A stretch of 63,937 nt of DNA from Monosiga brevicollis MX1. Its lineage: Eukaryota; Opisthokonta; Choanoflagellata; Craspedida; Salpingoecidae. The notes below the pieces were generated by a model. That model did not search any database and had not been told where the DNA came from. It was given only the letters and a program-made list of their open reading frames with translations. Shown piece by piece: positions 16,434 to 29,194 of the stretch; positions within the stretch are counted from its first letter, which is position 1; each line of letters starts with the position of its first letter. A program made the translations under genes and the position numbers. The DNA is taken from contig NW_001865061.1 in the NCBI RefSeq assembly GCF_000002865.3, forward strand, positions 430,695 through 494,631, read 5' to 3'.

Positions 16434-19400
16434 CTACTTTAGAGGCCGCGGTTTGGGTCGCACTGGGGGCGGTGAAGGCACCGGTTGATTCCCGGTTGTC
16501 ATTCGCCTGCCAAGACAAGCATCGTGGTGGTTCTTGTGAGCAAAAGCAAGTACCAACAAGTCATGTCACGTGTTTGCTAACCAACCGCGCAGAGACCTAC
16601 CGTTGACGGGGCTCAGCAGCAAGGGCGGCGATGTGAGGCATGTCCAACGAGGCCGTGGAGGCCCGTCCTCGAGGAACGGCGTCATGAAATGACGGAGGAA
16701 GAGTGGGTTTGGCTGGTGGGACGGGAGGTGTCGGGGGCACTGGTGGCGTAGGCGGCACTGGCGGCGTGGGAGGCACGGGGGCGCTTAGAGGCTCCATGTG
16801 CCCACGTCTTTCGCTTGTCCGAGATTCTGCCAGCAAAAGGGGTGGGGGTAGGGGCAAATCACCCATTTCAATACTGGCTTGCCCGCTCAAAGACGAGCCA
16901 GGCCGCGAGCCCTGTTCGCTTTTGAGCTGCTGTTGCCGCAGCTGCATGCGAGCAGCCAGGTCAGCAGCCAAACGCGACGACGGAGATACACGGCCTGGGG
17001 ACCCGGGCATGGGTGAAGCCGCTAGCGGTGAGCCTGGGGCGGAGGCATGTGCGGAGGCATGTGTAGGAGCATGTGAAGAGGCACCATTCATCAAGTGAGA
17101 CCTGACAGGCAATGGTGACGAGGAAGACACAAGGTTGGCATCGTCCAAGGAGCTTTGTTGAGATAGCATGCGGTATGGTGCTGGTCGTGCCGGGCTGGAG
17201 CTCTGCGCGCCCAACTGCACATATGGTGGAGGTGGCTGGGGCATGTGATTGACAGCCGCTGGACGGGCTAGGCTTGGAGGCGGGGTGGGTGCCGTGGGTG
17301 GCTTGGGAGGAATGGGCGCTGTTGGTGGCAAGGGCCGCACCGGCGGGGTAGGGGCAACGGGTGGAACGGGTGGCACAGGAGGCACAGGTGCTTTTAGCGG
17401 GCCTGTGCTTGTAGATGAGCGCGTGGAAGCTTGGAGAGATGCGGGCTGTGACGGAGGCGCTGGCAAATTCAGCACCACCTGGCTCTCGGTATGGCTACTT
17501 GGGATGAAGGCGTCTTCCCTATTGGGCTGGCTGTACAACATGCCAGGCGTGCCATCCGACGAGGGCGGCGGGGTGACCATATTGCTCTGTAGTGCGTCGT
17601 GAGGTGAGTAGCGAGCTTCGTCATTAATGTCATAAATATCCTCGTCCCCTCGAACGTCGTAAAGCGGCTCCTCATCCTCGCTTGAACTATCGCTAGTGTC
17701 GGCTCCTTCCGGATCAGACGTGTCTTCCACCTCATCTGGTCCGTTATCCGCATGACGATCTTGATTGCTCATCATGGGCCTACTGGCTGGGTCGTCTGGG
17801 ATCACCTCGTATACGGGAAGGTGGCGTTGTCGCGGTGTGGGCGAGGGGTCGGTGCTTGTTTCGCCCCCGCGTAGCATGTCTGGGAGGCTCAGACGGGCCG
17901 CCGACCCTTGAGCAAGCGCTGCCAGAGGCGGTGGAACGGGGGGGGCAGTGGCCTGCGCTTCCGTGGCACGTCTGCTGGCGGGGGAGTGCGGTGGCGTTGG
18001 GGTGCCGTATATCGTGGCGGGCGAACTATCTTGGAGCATGTTCAACACATTTGCAGGAGGTTCTTTTGCAGACGCTGCTCCAGGGCGCAAATGCCCAAAG
18101 GTCAGGTCCGGGTTGGACTGGAAGAGTGCGCAAATGGAATCGTTGCCGCTTTGTTCGGCCATGACACAGGGGGAGAGCCCGGCGTTGTTGGGGGCTTGCG
18201 GGTCAGCGCCAAAGTAAAGAAGCAGGCGAGCCGCCTCTACGTGCTGGTGCTCCACTGCTTTGTGAAGGGCGCTGTCCCCGGAAGAAATGGTGTGGCGAGG
18301 GCTTGCCTCATTTCGAAGAAGCAAGGCCAGCGCCGAAGTGTGTCCACAAGCGGCGGCCATGATGCAGGCGTCAGAAACGAGTCGCGGCGTATCGCTGCGC
18401 CCACGCAAGATTATGATGTGATAAATCAGAGCCGGAATATGCCCGAGGGCAGCAGCCCGCACAAGATCTTCCACGGGAGGGATGGTAAGTGTCAGATCGC
18501 GATACTTGGACGTGATGTACTTGATCACGTCCACCGTGGCCGTACTTGGGAGGGGCTTGACAGTGGGAGAGTTTGGTGTCTATCAGCGCGAGTTGGATGT
18601 CATAAAAAAAAAAAGGACAAGCGTGAGAGTTTGGTGGTACACACAATGACAAGAGACGTTAATTGACTGGGAGCATCGTGGGCAGAGTAAGTTGTACAGG
18701 AAGGCATACCTTGAGGCGGGCCTCGAGTATAGAATTGACGGTATGATTTCCGACAAGACGGAGAAGAAGGACATCGGGGATCAAGGGACGCGGGGCATGC
18801 TTGGAGAGCTTACAAGTAGTCAAAGGGGCCACAAAATCAAAATTTTGCGTGTCGAGGCCAAACAATTGCTCATGGATCTGGATGCAGCGCAAACAGTGGG
18901 TGGTGCCGAGTTCGGTTCGAACATGAGTTGCGGGAGCACCGCAGTCGGCGCATATATCATTGTTGTGCTCCTCCAGAGCCGCAGCAATGTACTCGTGGGC
19001 CTGTTGGAGTTGTTGATCTCGATCGGCCCAATGCTCGCCCTTGACACGCATGACCTCTTCAATGCGCAAGAGATTGTGCTTGAGTACGGCATTTTGTGCG
19101 GTGGTGCGAAGCGCCATGTCTTCATCAAACTGTTGTGCAGACGCCAGCCTTTCGCGGGCACGCTCTGCCGTTTCCTTGAGGTTCTCCAATTGCTGCCATG
19201 AGAGTTAAGCCAAGCCAAAGAGGTTACGAGCGTGAGCCAACCCGGTTGATCTTGCAAGTAAATCCCAGTGCCCAAGACTCGGTCACCACGTCGATTTGAT
19301 CAAAGCATACCTCAAGGGCGCTTGCGTGAAAAGCATGAAGATGATCGTAAACGTCAAGAAACATGCGTGTAGGCGCTTGTTCTTGCTGTTGACGCAGTTT

Positions 19401-20397
19401 CGCCAGTTGCTGCATGAGTCCAGTCGTGCGCTCGAGCAGACGAAGGTCATTCTTGACGCCATTGGTGTGGTATTCCTTGCCCTGTGATGTGACATGACAC
19501 GAAGGTGCACATCATGGGAACAATCGAGTTGCGTGGTTGAAACACAGACCCGCGACGAGACCGAACCTTGATTTTGGCGGATTCATGAGACTTGCAGGCC
19601 CGTTCAAAGGCAGAGAAGAGGTCCTGGGGCTGATCAATGGGTGACATGTCATTGGCAGCCTTCTCCGCATCTGTGGCTAGGCTTTCCTCTAGTTTGTTGT
19701 TCAGGGTGTAAATGTTTTTAATGCAAGCAGTGACGCCTGTGGCAAGTGATGAATCTGTGTGGTCATGGCAAAGTGAATAGCAAAAGGGTCAGGAAAGCGG
19801 ACGACACAAACAGGAGGGGGATCAAAAAGATTGAAAGTTGACAGGCATCATCGCACCGAAGCGAGTCCACTCAGCCAGGCCCTCAATGTCACGAAGTTGA
19901 CTGGTGGTACCCTCAAATGAAGACAGGGCTTTGCTTTCGCGTTTGCCCGCTCGAGAGTTGCCGCTGTAGAGTTCACGCAGGCTCGCCATCATGGCCTGCA
20001 ACACGGGCTGCCGCCGTTGACAGTGCTGCGGGGCGCCAGATCAAGAGGGCAACGTAAGCCTGGCAATAGAGGTGACGCTAGGCGAGCTTGAGGTGGGGCA
20101 TACCGTCAAGAGTTTGCTGACGACATCATGAAGGTCACCAGAGGTATGCAGTCTTTGAATCAGACGCTGATTGGTTGGAAGTCGGGTATCGGTAAAACCT
20201 GTGGCATCTGCAACCATGTGCAAATCGCCAGGCGCACACAAAGTCACGGCAGCAAGAACAAGTTGTGAGTTGTGGGCCGAAGAACACGTCTAAGGTGGGC
20301 AACGGGGGCGTTGGGGCGTTGGATGGAGATGCGGACCTTGAAGCGCGGTATTGATCTCCACCTCACGCAAAGCGTGGCAGAGAAGATCGTCTGCCAT
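16434..20397 (-). CDS. BAR-like / ArfGAP-like / ankyrin / proline-rich protein (ACAP/ASAP relative)
   Basis: Minus-strand exons 20397-20362, 20289-20104, 20025-19857, 19736-19567, 19481-19311, 19192-18710, 18579-16601 and 16506-16434 give 1088 residues with consistent phases. The donor of exon 1 has an alternative. Residues ~1-320 are helical and coiled-coil, suiting a BAR domain. An ArfGAP-type zinc finger follows directly: C325-x2-C328-x15-C344-x2-C347, then LRLVGNHTVNSILEARL and DVIKYITSKYRD, as in the family. Ankyrin repeats (~440-545) come next, then ~500 residues of proline-rich sequence with VPPTPP repeats, ending in a basic VPSPPPVRPKPRP tail that looks like an SH3 ligand. ArfGAPs stimulate GTP hydrolysis by Arf at membranes. 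Two oddities: the catalytic Arg of the IHR motif is Glu (E352, IHEQLFG), and no PH domain lies between BAR and ArfGAP. It may therefore be a scaffold rather than a GAP. Confidence 0.82.
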
Positions 20398-21705
<1,308 letters not shown>

Positions 21706-23893
21706 ATGGCGACGACTCAGCCAACAACGCCGGGTAATGATAGCCAGCCGTCACGCCCCCCCCTCCCCCCCTCCACCTCTGCCCTGCATTTTTGTGCCTG
21801 TTCCGAGCGAGAATGCATCCTCATTGTCGTGTCCCCGACAGGCCGCCGAGCCCTAGCCGTGCGCAACAATGACGAAGGCAGTCGCATTCCTCGTCCAAAG
21901 TATGGCCATCACTCCTCGCTGATCGATCACGGACTTCTTGGTGCATGGCCCTGAGTGCGAGGCGCGCGCCTGCTGATTGCACGTGTTACCACCACGCGCC
22001 CTGGCTCATTTCGTAGGTCCACCACAAAGAAGCGCGCTCCTGACTGGTCCAAAATTCACCAAGCTGAGGAGACTCGTAAAGCCAAGGTGCCCTATCTTAG
22101 CCCCAACGCACTCAGACTCAAGCAGCACGAGCCACCCCTCATGTTTATCTTCTTCCTCTGGTGTCCCAGGCCATGGAGCACCTTCTCCGCCTCGCATGTA
22201 TGTGCTACACCTCTCTGCTCAAAGCAAACGAGTTGGCATCTGAGCGTGTGTACGCGCACGCACGAAATAAGGCTATCTTGACATAAATTCACTTTCCAAC
22301 ATGGCTGCTTCTTTCCGCTTATGGATGTAGACTCGAGCGCGCGTGCGTAGCTCGACCTCGGAAGATCTTTTTGCGCCAAAAATGGCCAAGAGTGACGAGG
22401 CCATGACGCCGCTCAAGTCCCATCCGGCTCAAAAGCCCGCCAGCCTGCGCCGTGCGCAGATTGGCACATCGCGTGCATGCTCAAACCCTGCGACCTCTGG
22501 GCGTAGAGTGGAGAAGGAGGGCTCAGCCCAAGAGGATTTATTTCAAGCCGACGACAGTGCCCTGGCCTCGATCATGTCTGAAACAGGCATTGACGGTTAC
22601 CGCGGATCTACAGCTACCCACCTCGCCCCCACCACGCCTGGCTCGCGCGTGTCCATGGCGGCCCGTCAACAGCGCATGTCCATGTACTTACGACTTTACG
22701 ATGACAGCCAGAGCACCCATCCCGCCAAGACTGATAATCCAACTGCTCCAAGCATCGATCACGACACATTTGGTGATGCGCACGCCGCTCTCGCCGGCTT
22801 GAGCGTCCAAGACACGGATAACTCAAAGCGCGCCACCTTGGCCGCCTCACGTGCCGAAGTTCGCGCCAAGGCCGCAGACCTGCGCGGCGGCGCATTGCGC
22901 GTGGTCAAACGCGCTCCAAAGGCTGGGGAAGGCCAATCGATGCCCTGCCAGACCCCATCCCGTCAGCCTGTAGCACGCACGGCCACGACATCCCGCCGGG
23001 CACAGCCTCAAGCATCTCGAATGTCCAGCGTTCAGCGCTCAACCACCTGGTCTCAGCGTCGGCATTCCCATTACGCCACAGGTCTTCGCTCTGGCTCGCG
23101 CAGCCGCCTGCAACAGCTGCGTGGCAATCAGTCCGTTGCTCCTGCCCTAGATGCTGGCGCGAGTCCGATGCATCTGCACACCCAATCCCGAAGCCAGGCC
23201 AACGACCTTGGGCTGCACGCAATGCCCACCTTTTCCCTCGAGGCTCACCACACCCACCCTACCGAATCTGAGCTCCAGCCCCTGCGTTTGGCCGGCGCTC
23301 TGAATGATGCCCTCCAGACCGACGAGCAAAATAGCATAGACCCAGAAACGGCCGAGTATCTGCGCCTCATGGCCGAGGAAGAGCAACTTCAGCGTGATAT
23401 TGCCCAGTACCAGCTACAATGCTCGACCACAGACGAAGCTGTCGATAACGCCGACGATATTCGTCTCAGCCCGGCCGCCTCCATCCCAACAATTAAAATC
23501 GCTGAGACTTTGGTTCGAGCAAGCCCAAGTTCGAATACCAGTTGTCTCTCACCTTCCTCATCCCCAATGCCCTCACATGACCAAAGCCGCAGCCCTTTCC
23601 GGATTCTTCGAAGCCCCAGCAAGCGCTCGTGGTCCGAGGCTGCCGCGGCAAGTGCCGAGTTTTGTCTGGAGGACGACTTGATGGACCAGATGCTGGAGGG
23701 AACCCCGGCACAGCCATCAGCAACCTCTGCCATGCTTCGAGCAGCTGGAACAGCTAATCCCGTGGCCCAAGTCTTGGACCGCCGTGATGTACAGGAGGAG
23801 CTGGTTTTGCCCGTCTTCCGTGTAGGCGCTCTCCTACGTGGCATCGAGCTGCCTTTTGCCCGCCGCGCCACAAAGACTGCATCAAGCTCCTGA
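21706..23893 (+). CDS. Basic, low-complexity protein of unknown function
   Basis: Firm exons are 21706-21733, 21842-21899, 22017-22086 and the terminal exon from ~22331 or 22351 to 23893. A fourth exon at 22170-22197 or 22170-22201 (AMEHLLRLA) is likely, but its junction with the last exon is ambiguous, because only some donor/acceptor pairs keep phase. The start ATGGCGACGACTC has a good context. The protein is about 600 residues, rich in Arg, Ser, Ala and Thr. It has a basic conserved-looking segment KKRAPDWSKIHQAEETRKAK near the N-terminus and a short acidic helix (EYLRLMAEEEQLQRDIAQYQ) near two thirds. No domain was recognised. The PDWxxIH segment recalls short microtubule-associated motifs, but this is too weak to name a family. 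A nuclear or cytoskeletal role would be a guess. Confidence 0.7.
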
Positions 23894-24305
23894 GACCTAT
23901 CGTAGCCACTCCTCTGTGCCAATCACCGTTGAAACATGCTTCATTCTTCTTTCGTTGTCAATAGCCTCACTAGTTTCTTTTTTGCTTTTTAGTCCTCTGT
24001 CTTTTTTTTTTTCATTCCTTGTTGTGTATCCAGACAGATTGGCACTTTTTCTGTGCTCAGAGATCCTGGCCGGTAGCTCATTGCATTGCACCAATACACT
24101 TGGTGTTTTTGGCTGCGACATGAGCCGCTAGCTGGAAGTGATTGTTTACCCATTGTTTCGCTTTTGCACTTATTGTTCCTGCGGGTCCCACTTAAAACCT
24201 CGAATGTACACCTGTCTGTTGTCCCACGTTCTGCTCGGTCAGTTTTTGGACGGAGTATTCACAGATCAATTCAGAATGACAGAACAGCTCGTACGAGAGA
24301 GTTGG
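23894..24305. other. Convergent 3' flanks
   Basis: Nothing recognisable between the two gene ends. The sequence is T-rich after the stop of the upstream gene. Confidence 0.6.
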
Positions 24306-25692
24306 TTACAACACATGGCCGGCGTCGCCGGGAACCTGGCCTTTGGGAACATCCAATTTAGCCCCGTAGCCCAATTCGGCGCCTCCGGTCTGCCATGAGC
24401 GCGGAGCAAGAACGAAGTTGGAGGTGTAGTGAGATTGTGAAGAAAAAAACAGATCACTGGCGTTTACAGGTTGGTGAAGGAGTGACCAAGCTCTTACAAA
24501 ATAGAACACCTGACCAGTGGAAAAGGTTGCTTCAGAAGCGATGAAGAGGCACATGCGTGCAACTTCAGCCGGTGCGCCAAAGCGACCCAGGACCTGCTGC
24601 CTACAACAGGATGCAACGGCGTGAAAAAAAACGAGAGGGTTTCGAGGCATAGACATGTACGGGATCAAACAAGCCCAAGGGAGGGGCATAGCGTACTGGC
24701 ATGCAACGGCGTAAGCCTCATTGAGTCCATCCTGATCTTCGGGACAGGCCTCTCGCCACATGGGAGTCCACACGTTGCCAGGGGCTACGACATTGACGCG
24801 GACCTAGGCGTACGCCAGAAAGGCAGGCGAAAACACAACCATGGAAAACTAGATGAGAAGCGGCCTGTTGACAAGCGGTGCAAAAGTTACAAGCTCTTGA
24901 CGACCAAGTCTGAGAGCAGGAATACAGTCATCAGGCTAACGATGTACGACAGACATGGTGTCGGGCTTCCTCGACTGCCAACGCCTTGGAGAAGGAGGTC
25001 AAGGCACCTAAGGGAGGCAGGTATGCGAATGTATGAGCAAAAGACCCGTCGGCGCACGGTACTCGAGGGGTTGTAAAAAGGCTTCCCCAGACCTTTGGAG
25101 GCAGCGTAGGTTGAAGCCAGGAGCTGGCCCTGTTCAGCAACCAGGGAGGAAAGGTTAATGACATTGCCTTGCGTTTGCCGAAGGGCGGGGAGGGCGTAGC
25201 GTGTGAGGCAAAACGCCGAGGTAAAATTGAGATTCATGATGTCAAGGAGGGCTTGGCGATCAAAGTCATCAATGGGCTTGGCAGGTGGATGTGCGCCACC
25301 ATTGTTGACAAGGCAGTCGATGCGACCAAAGGTCTCTTGTGTGGCCGCGACGAGGTGACGCAGATCGTCGTCCTCACAAAGGTTGCATGGCACAAAGTGA
25401 GCTTGCCAGCCATTGGACTTGAGGGTGGCGACAAGATCCTGGCCCCGCTCGCGATCGATATCGGCCACTACAACGCTAGCGCCTTGCGCGGCAAATTCCT
25501 ACGAGAAGCCAGCAAATTTACGCCAAGGCGTTGCAGATGAGGCGCTGGCGTACCACGGGCCAAGGTCGGAGACAGAGCTGTTCAACCAACCGTGGCGATG
25601 GCTCGGCCGATACCCTTGGCGGCGCCAGTCACAATGGCAACATTGCCAGCATACCGCCCACTGGCCGGGGCAGCTGAAGCAGGGCCGCCATC
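24306..25692 (-). CDS. Short-chain dehydrogenase/reductase (N-terminus lost in assembly gap)
   Basis: Minus-strand exons: (gap)-25591, 25498-25093, 25007-24955, 24803-24697, 24600-24510 and 24389-24306. The first visible residues sit against the N run, so the start is not in readable sequence. Classical SDR signatures are present: cofactor loop VAIVTGAAKGIGRAIA, beta-strand end ASVVVADI (Asp suggests NAD over NADP), DCLVNNGGA, NVINLSSL (catalytic Ser), STYAASKG (catalytic Tyr and Lys), RVNVVAPGNVWTPM, and GRFGAPAEVARMCLFIASE near the C-terminus. The product is a soluble NAD(P)-dependent oxidoreductase of unknown substrate. The tail after FSTG is longer than usual (~28 residues), and the last splice site has an alternative three residues away. 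It is divergent with ADCK1 across the gap. Confidence 0.87.
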
Positions 25693-25963
25693 NNNNNNNN
25701 NNNNNNNNNNNNNNNNNNNNNNNNNNNNNNNNNNNNNNNNNNNNNNNNNNNNNNNNNNNNNNNNNNNNNNNNNNNNNNNNNNNNNNNNNNNNNNNNNNNN
25801 NNNNNNNNNNNNNNNNNNNNNNNNNNNNNNNNNNNNNNNNNNNNNNNNNNNNNNNNNNNNNNNNNNNNNNNNNNNNNNNNNNNNNNNNNNNNNNNNNNNN
25901 NNNNNNNNNNNNNNNNNNNNNNNNNNNNNNNNNNNNNNNNNNNNNNNNNNNNNNNNNNNNNNN
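25693..25963. other. Assembly gap (271 N)
   Basis: Run of N. It hides the SDR N-terminus and part of the divergent SDR/ADCK1 promoter region. The right flank is G-rich (GGGCGGCGGGG...), a likely cause of the gap. Confidence 0.99.
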
Positions 25964-26226
25964 GGGCGGCGGGGATTGGGGGGACTGTAGGATGGACGAG
26001 TGGTTGTGGGGGTGGGCAGGGGTTGGGTGGCGTCTATGGGTCGAGGTGGGGGAGATCATGGCGACTTGGGCTCCAGGCCAGTGTGCAGCGAAGCTGGCAC
26101 AGCTCGGCGCAGCGCCCCGTGCCTGGCTCCTGGTGGGCCGGGCGTGTTGAGCAGATGCTGCGTGGCGGCCCGTGGCCTCGACAGGCGCCTCAACAAGCAC
26201 CCAGGTACACCCGCCTCCCTGGCTTG

Positions 26227-27488
26227 ATGGCGCAGGGCTATCTTGCTCGCTTGCCCGTACGCATCTTCTTGGCGTCGGCCACCATTTTTGTGGCCACGTC
26301 GTCCGCCTTTTTGCTCTTTTACCCCATGCCCTGGCCCAAGCGTGTCGGCGACCTCCCCGCGATTGCCTGGACTGCTTTTCAACGGTATAGCTCGCCGCTT
26401 CTGGCTGACCTCGGGGCCAGTGTGCCTTCTTCTGCCCAGCTGTCCCGTTTGGCCTCACCCTAACCCATCCTCCCTCTGCCTGTGCCCGCTGCACCCGTAC
26501 AGCTACTGCCGCGACTGGATTGCCGTGCTTCGCGTCATCTGGACCTACAAGCAGGCCCTCAAAGCAGATGATAGCAAAACCGACCGGGATCAGATTATGG
26601 CCAATTGCCACGAGCAAGCGGCTGCCATCTTGCGTCAACTCTTTGAAACGAATGGCGGCATCTACATTAAGCTAGGACAAGTATACATCTTGCGTCGACC
26701 GCCGGCCGCAGTCACAAAACTCGGCCCCCAGTCTCTGGCTTGCCATTCCTCACCCGCACCCCACTCGCCAAAATCCTCCTTCCTGCCACCCACAGCACCT
26801 TGGCTTACTCGACTACATTATTCCAGAGCAGTACGTCAAGGCAATGCAGGTATGAACAGCACAAACTGGACCTTCCACCTGCCCTCCGCCGTCCTTCCCG
26901 TGTACACCCATCGCCACAATCGCCCCTGCCATGACCATCACTGGGCTTGTTGACTAGGTTTTCTTTGATCGGGCACCCACCTCTTCGTATGAAGACGTAA
27001 GGCGCGTTGTACAAGAAGACTTGGGAGCTGACATTGAAACCGTACGACCATTGGCTTGCCCACGCCCCCGCCCTCTTATCTGATACATGTGGGATTCAAA
27101 TGCTAGCATCTTCTCGTCGCTCATGCTTCATCTGACACCTACTCTACTGACGGGATAGCTCTTTTCCTCTTTTGATTTTGCCCCTTTGGCGTCGGCTTCC
27201 CTGGCTCAGGTACAACCTGACTGCTTGCAGCACCCCTTAGTCTGCCACATACCGATTCCAATTCCTCTCTCACCTTTTGATGCTTTCTGTATGGTGCTTG
27301 GTGTCCGTAAAGGTTCATCGCGCTGTCTTGCGCGATGGCCGTGAAGTGGCTGTCAAGGTACCGTTGCTGTTTTCCCGTGGGGGGTTCCATTTTTTTTTCT
27401 CTTCTCCTTCTACTTTTTTCCTCTCCGCTTTCCGATGGGTTATAGCCCGCTGCTTACGCCATGGTGGCTTCAATCTGCTTGAACACAC

Positions 27489-27528
<40 letters not shown>

Positions 27529-28612
27529 ACAGCATTGGGGGTTGCGTGAGGATAGCGTCGGTGACATTTACACCGTTGCCGTCCTTGTGGAACTGACCAA
27601 GCGCATCTTTCCCGATTTCAACTACACTTGGCTGGTCGAGGAAATTCAGAAGAACCTGCCGCGCGAACTTAATTTCGTAGAGGAGGCCGCCAATGCGCGT
27701 CGCTGTGCCGCCATGCACGCCGACCGCCACGACGTGCATATTCCCGAGATTGTGGAAGACATGACGTCTAGCCGTGTCCTAACCATGGAGTTTTGTCACG
27801 GCATTCCCCTCACCGATGTGGCCAGCATCCGTGCTGCCAAAGTCGATATTGCTGCCATCTCACGCACCGTGACTGAAATGTTCAGCGAACAAATCTTTGT
27901 ACATGGCCGTGTTCACTGTGATCCTCACCCAGGCAATGTCCTGGTTCAAGCTGATGGTCACGGTCGCGCACGCATTGTCTTGCTGGACCACGGCCTGTAT
28001 CGCGAGCTACCCGAGACCTTTCGCCTCGAGTATTGTCGCCTGTGGCGAGCCATCATCGAAGGGGATGCTGCGGGCATTGAGCGACACGCAACCACCATGA
28101 ATGCCGGCGAATATTACCCACTCTTCGCAGCCATGTTGACCTACAAGCCCTGGGATGCCGTTGTCGGGCGAGGGTCAGATCGCCTCGAGCTCTCTGGATC
28201 GGCGCGCGAAAAGGCTGAAGTTCGACGCAATGTGGGCAAGTACTTGCGCCAGATCAATGCTCTCCTGGCCCGCGTGCCCCGCGACCTTTTGCTGCTCTTG
28301 AAAACGAATGACTGCTTGCATGGTTTGGAAAATAATCTGCGCGCCGCTTTGGAGCGACCCTCGGATCTGCTGCCCGGTACCACGCATGCCATCATGGCAG
28401 CCTGTTGCTTGCGTGCCCTCTTCGAGGCAGACCGTGGAGCTCAGCGAGCACGTCTGCATAGCACTTGGCGCCAATTGCCAGCACATCTCTGGCTTCGTGC
28501 TCGCTACTGCCATGACTGGGTTCGGCTTTCTGCATTCAACTGGCTCCGATGGGCCACTGCGTGCTGGCAGCGTCTCGTCCGATCTTTAACTTTGCCGACG
28601 TCGATGACGTAA
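26227..28612 (+). CDS. ADCK1: Mitochondrial atypical kinase, ADCK1/AarF family
   Basis: Exons 26227-26384, 26503-26680, 26796-26849, 26958-27041, 27159-27209, 27313-27357 and 27527-28612 give 551 residues, phases consistent. UbiB/ADCK proteins are ATP-binding, protein-kinase-like proteins of mitochondria; ADCK1 acts on inner-membrane and lipid homeostasis. The N-terminus has an Arg-containing lead and a hydrophobic segment (~12-34), fitting mitochondrial membrane targeting. Family hallmarks: the KxGQ motif as IKLGQ (109-112); the Ala-rich loop SASLAQVH; Lys at AVKV (K190); a helical insert (LVEEIQKNLPRELNF); HCDPHPGN near 320; and LLDHG as the DFG equivalent. Human ADCK1 is ~520 residues and closely collinear. 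A 43-bp (CA)n forms the end of the last intron and directly supplies the acceptor AG. The start is the first ATG after the gap in this frame; an exon hidden in the gap cannot be excluded. Confidence 0.94.
27484..27526 (+). repeat. (CA)n that ends in the ADCK1 exon-7 splice acceptor
   Basis: CA repeat with one CG interruption, ending ACACAG immediately before the exon start GTACAGCATTGG. There is no T-rich pyrimidine tract between repeat and exon. Confidence 0.95.
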
Positions 28613-29194
28613 TCAAAGTTTTGCGTGGTTAACACGTGTCCTTCTGGTACTAGAGCCGGGCCGAGCCGCGGCCGATTTGTGATAGCAGAAAGCAGGGAGT
28701 TTTGGCTGTTTGCCCAAAAAAACAGCCTCGAAACCATGGCATCTTTCCACAAGAAATTGACATGTTAAGCAGGTTGTGGAAAAAAGAAAAATATCAAGGT
28801 TGGATTGCAGCGGATCGGGTAAAAACATAAGAAGACCCAAAACAACACTTGATATTATTGGAATTGCTGCACAAAGAACATGGGATGTAGTCATAACAGA
28901 AGCAAAGATGTTCAGGCTGGAGCGTTGTCATTGGTCCAGGCCAGGCGGCATCGCGGTGCAAGTCTATACATGCCACTGACTCTTTGTAAGGTGGATGCTG
29001 ACACTGGCAATGTTCGGGCGTGCTCGGCACGGCTCTAAACAAGACACAACGACTGGTCAACACCTCAGCTCGAGGAAAATTTAAGACACCAGAACACGTG
29101 GTCCTGTGGAAAGTTCCTTTTTTTTAAAAAAAAAAACAAGGCTGTGCGGGTGGGCTGTGTCCAAGAGTGATAAAGCTCAGAAGCTGCAGAGCTA
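28613..29194. other. Convergent intergenic region
   Basis: No gene seen. A T/A homopolymer pair lies near 29120-29140. Confidence 0.6.

Noticed and set aside
22087-22200. Hydrophobic stretch (LMFIFFLW) in a continuous frame of the basic protein
   Set aside because: It coincides with a pyrimidine tract ending in a good CAG acceptor, so it is more likely intron than a membrane segment.
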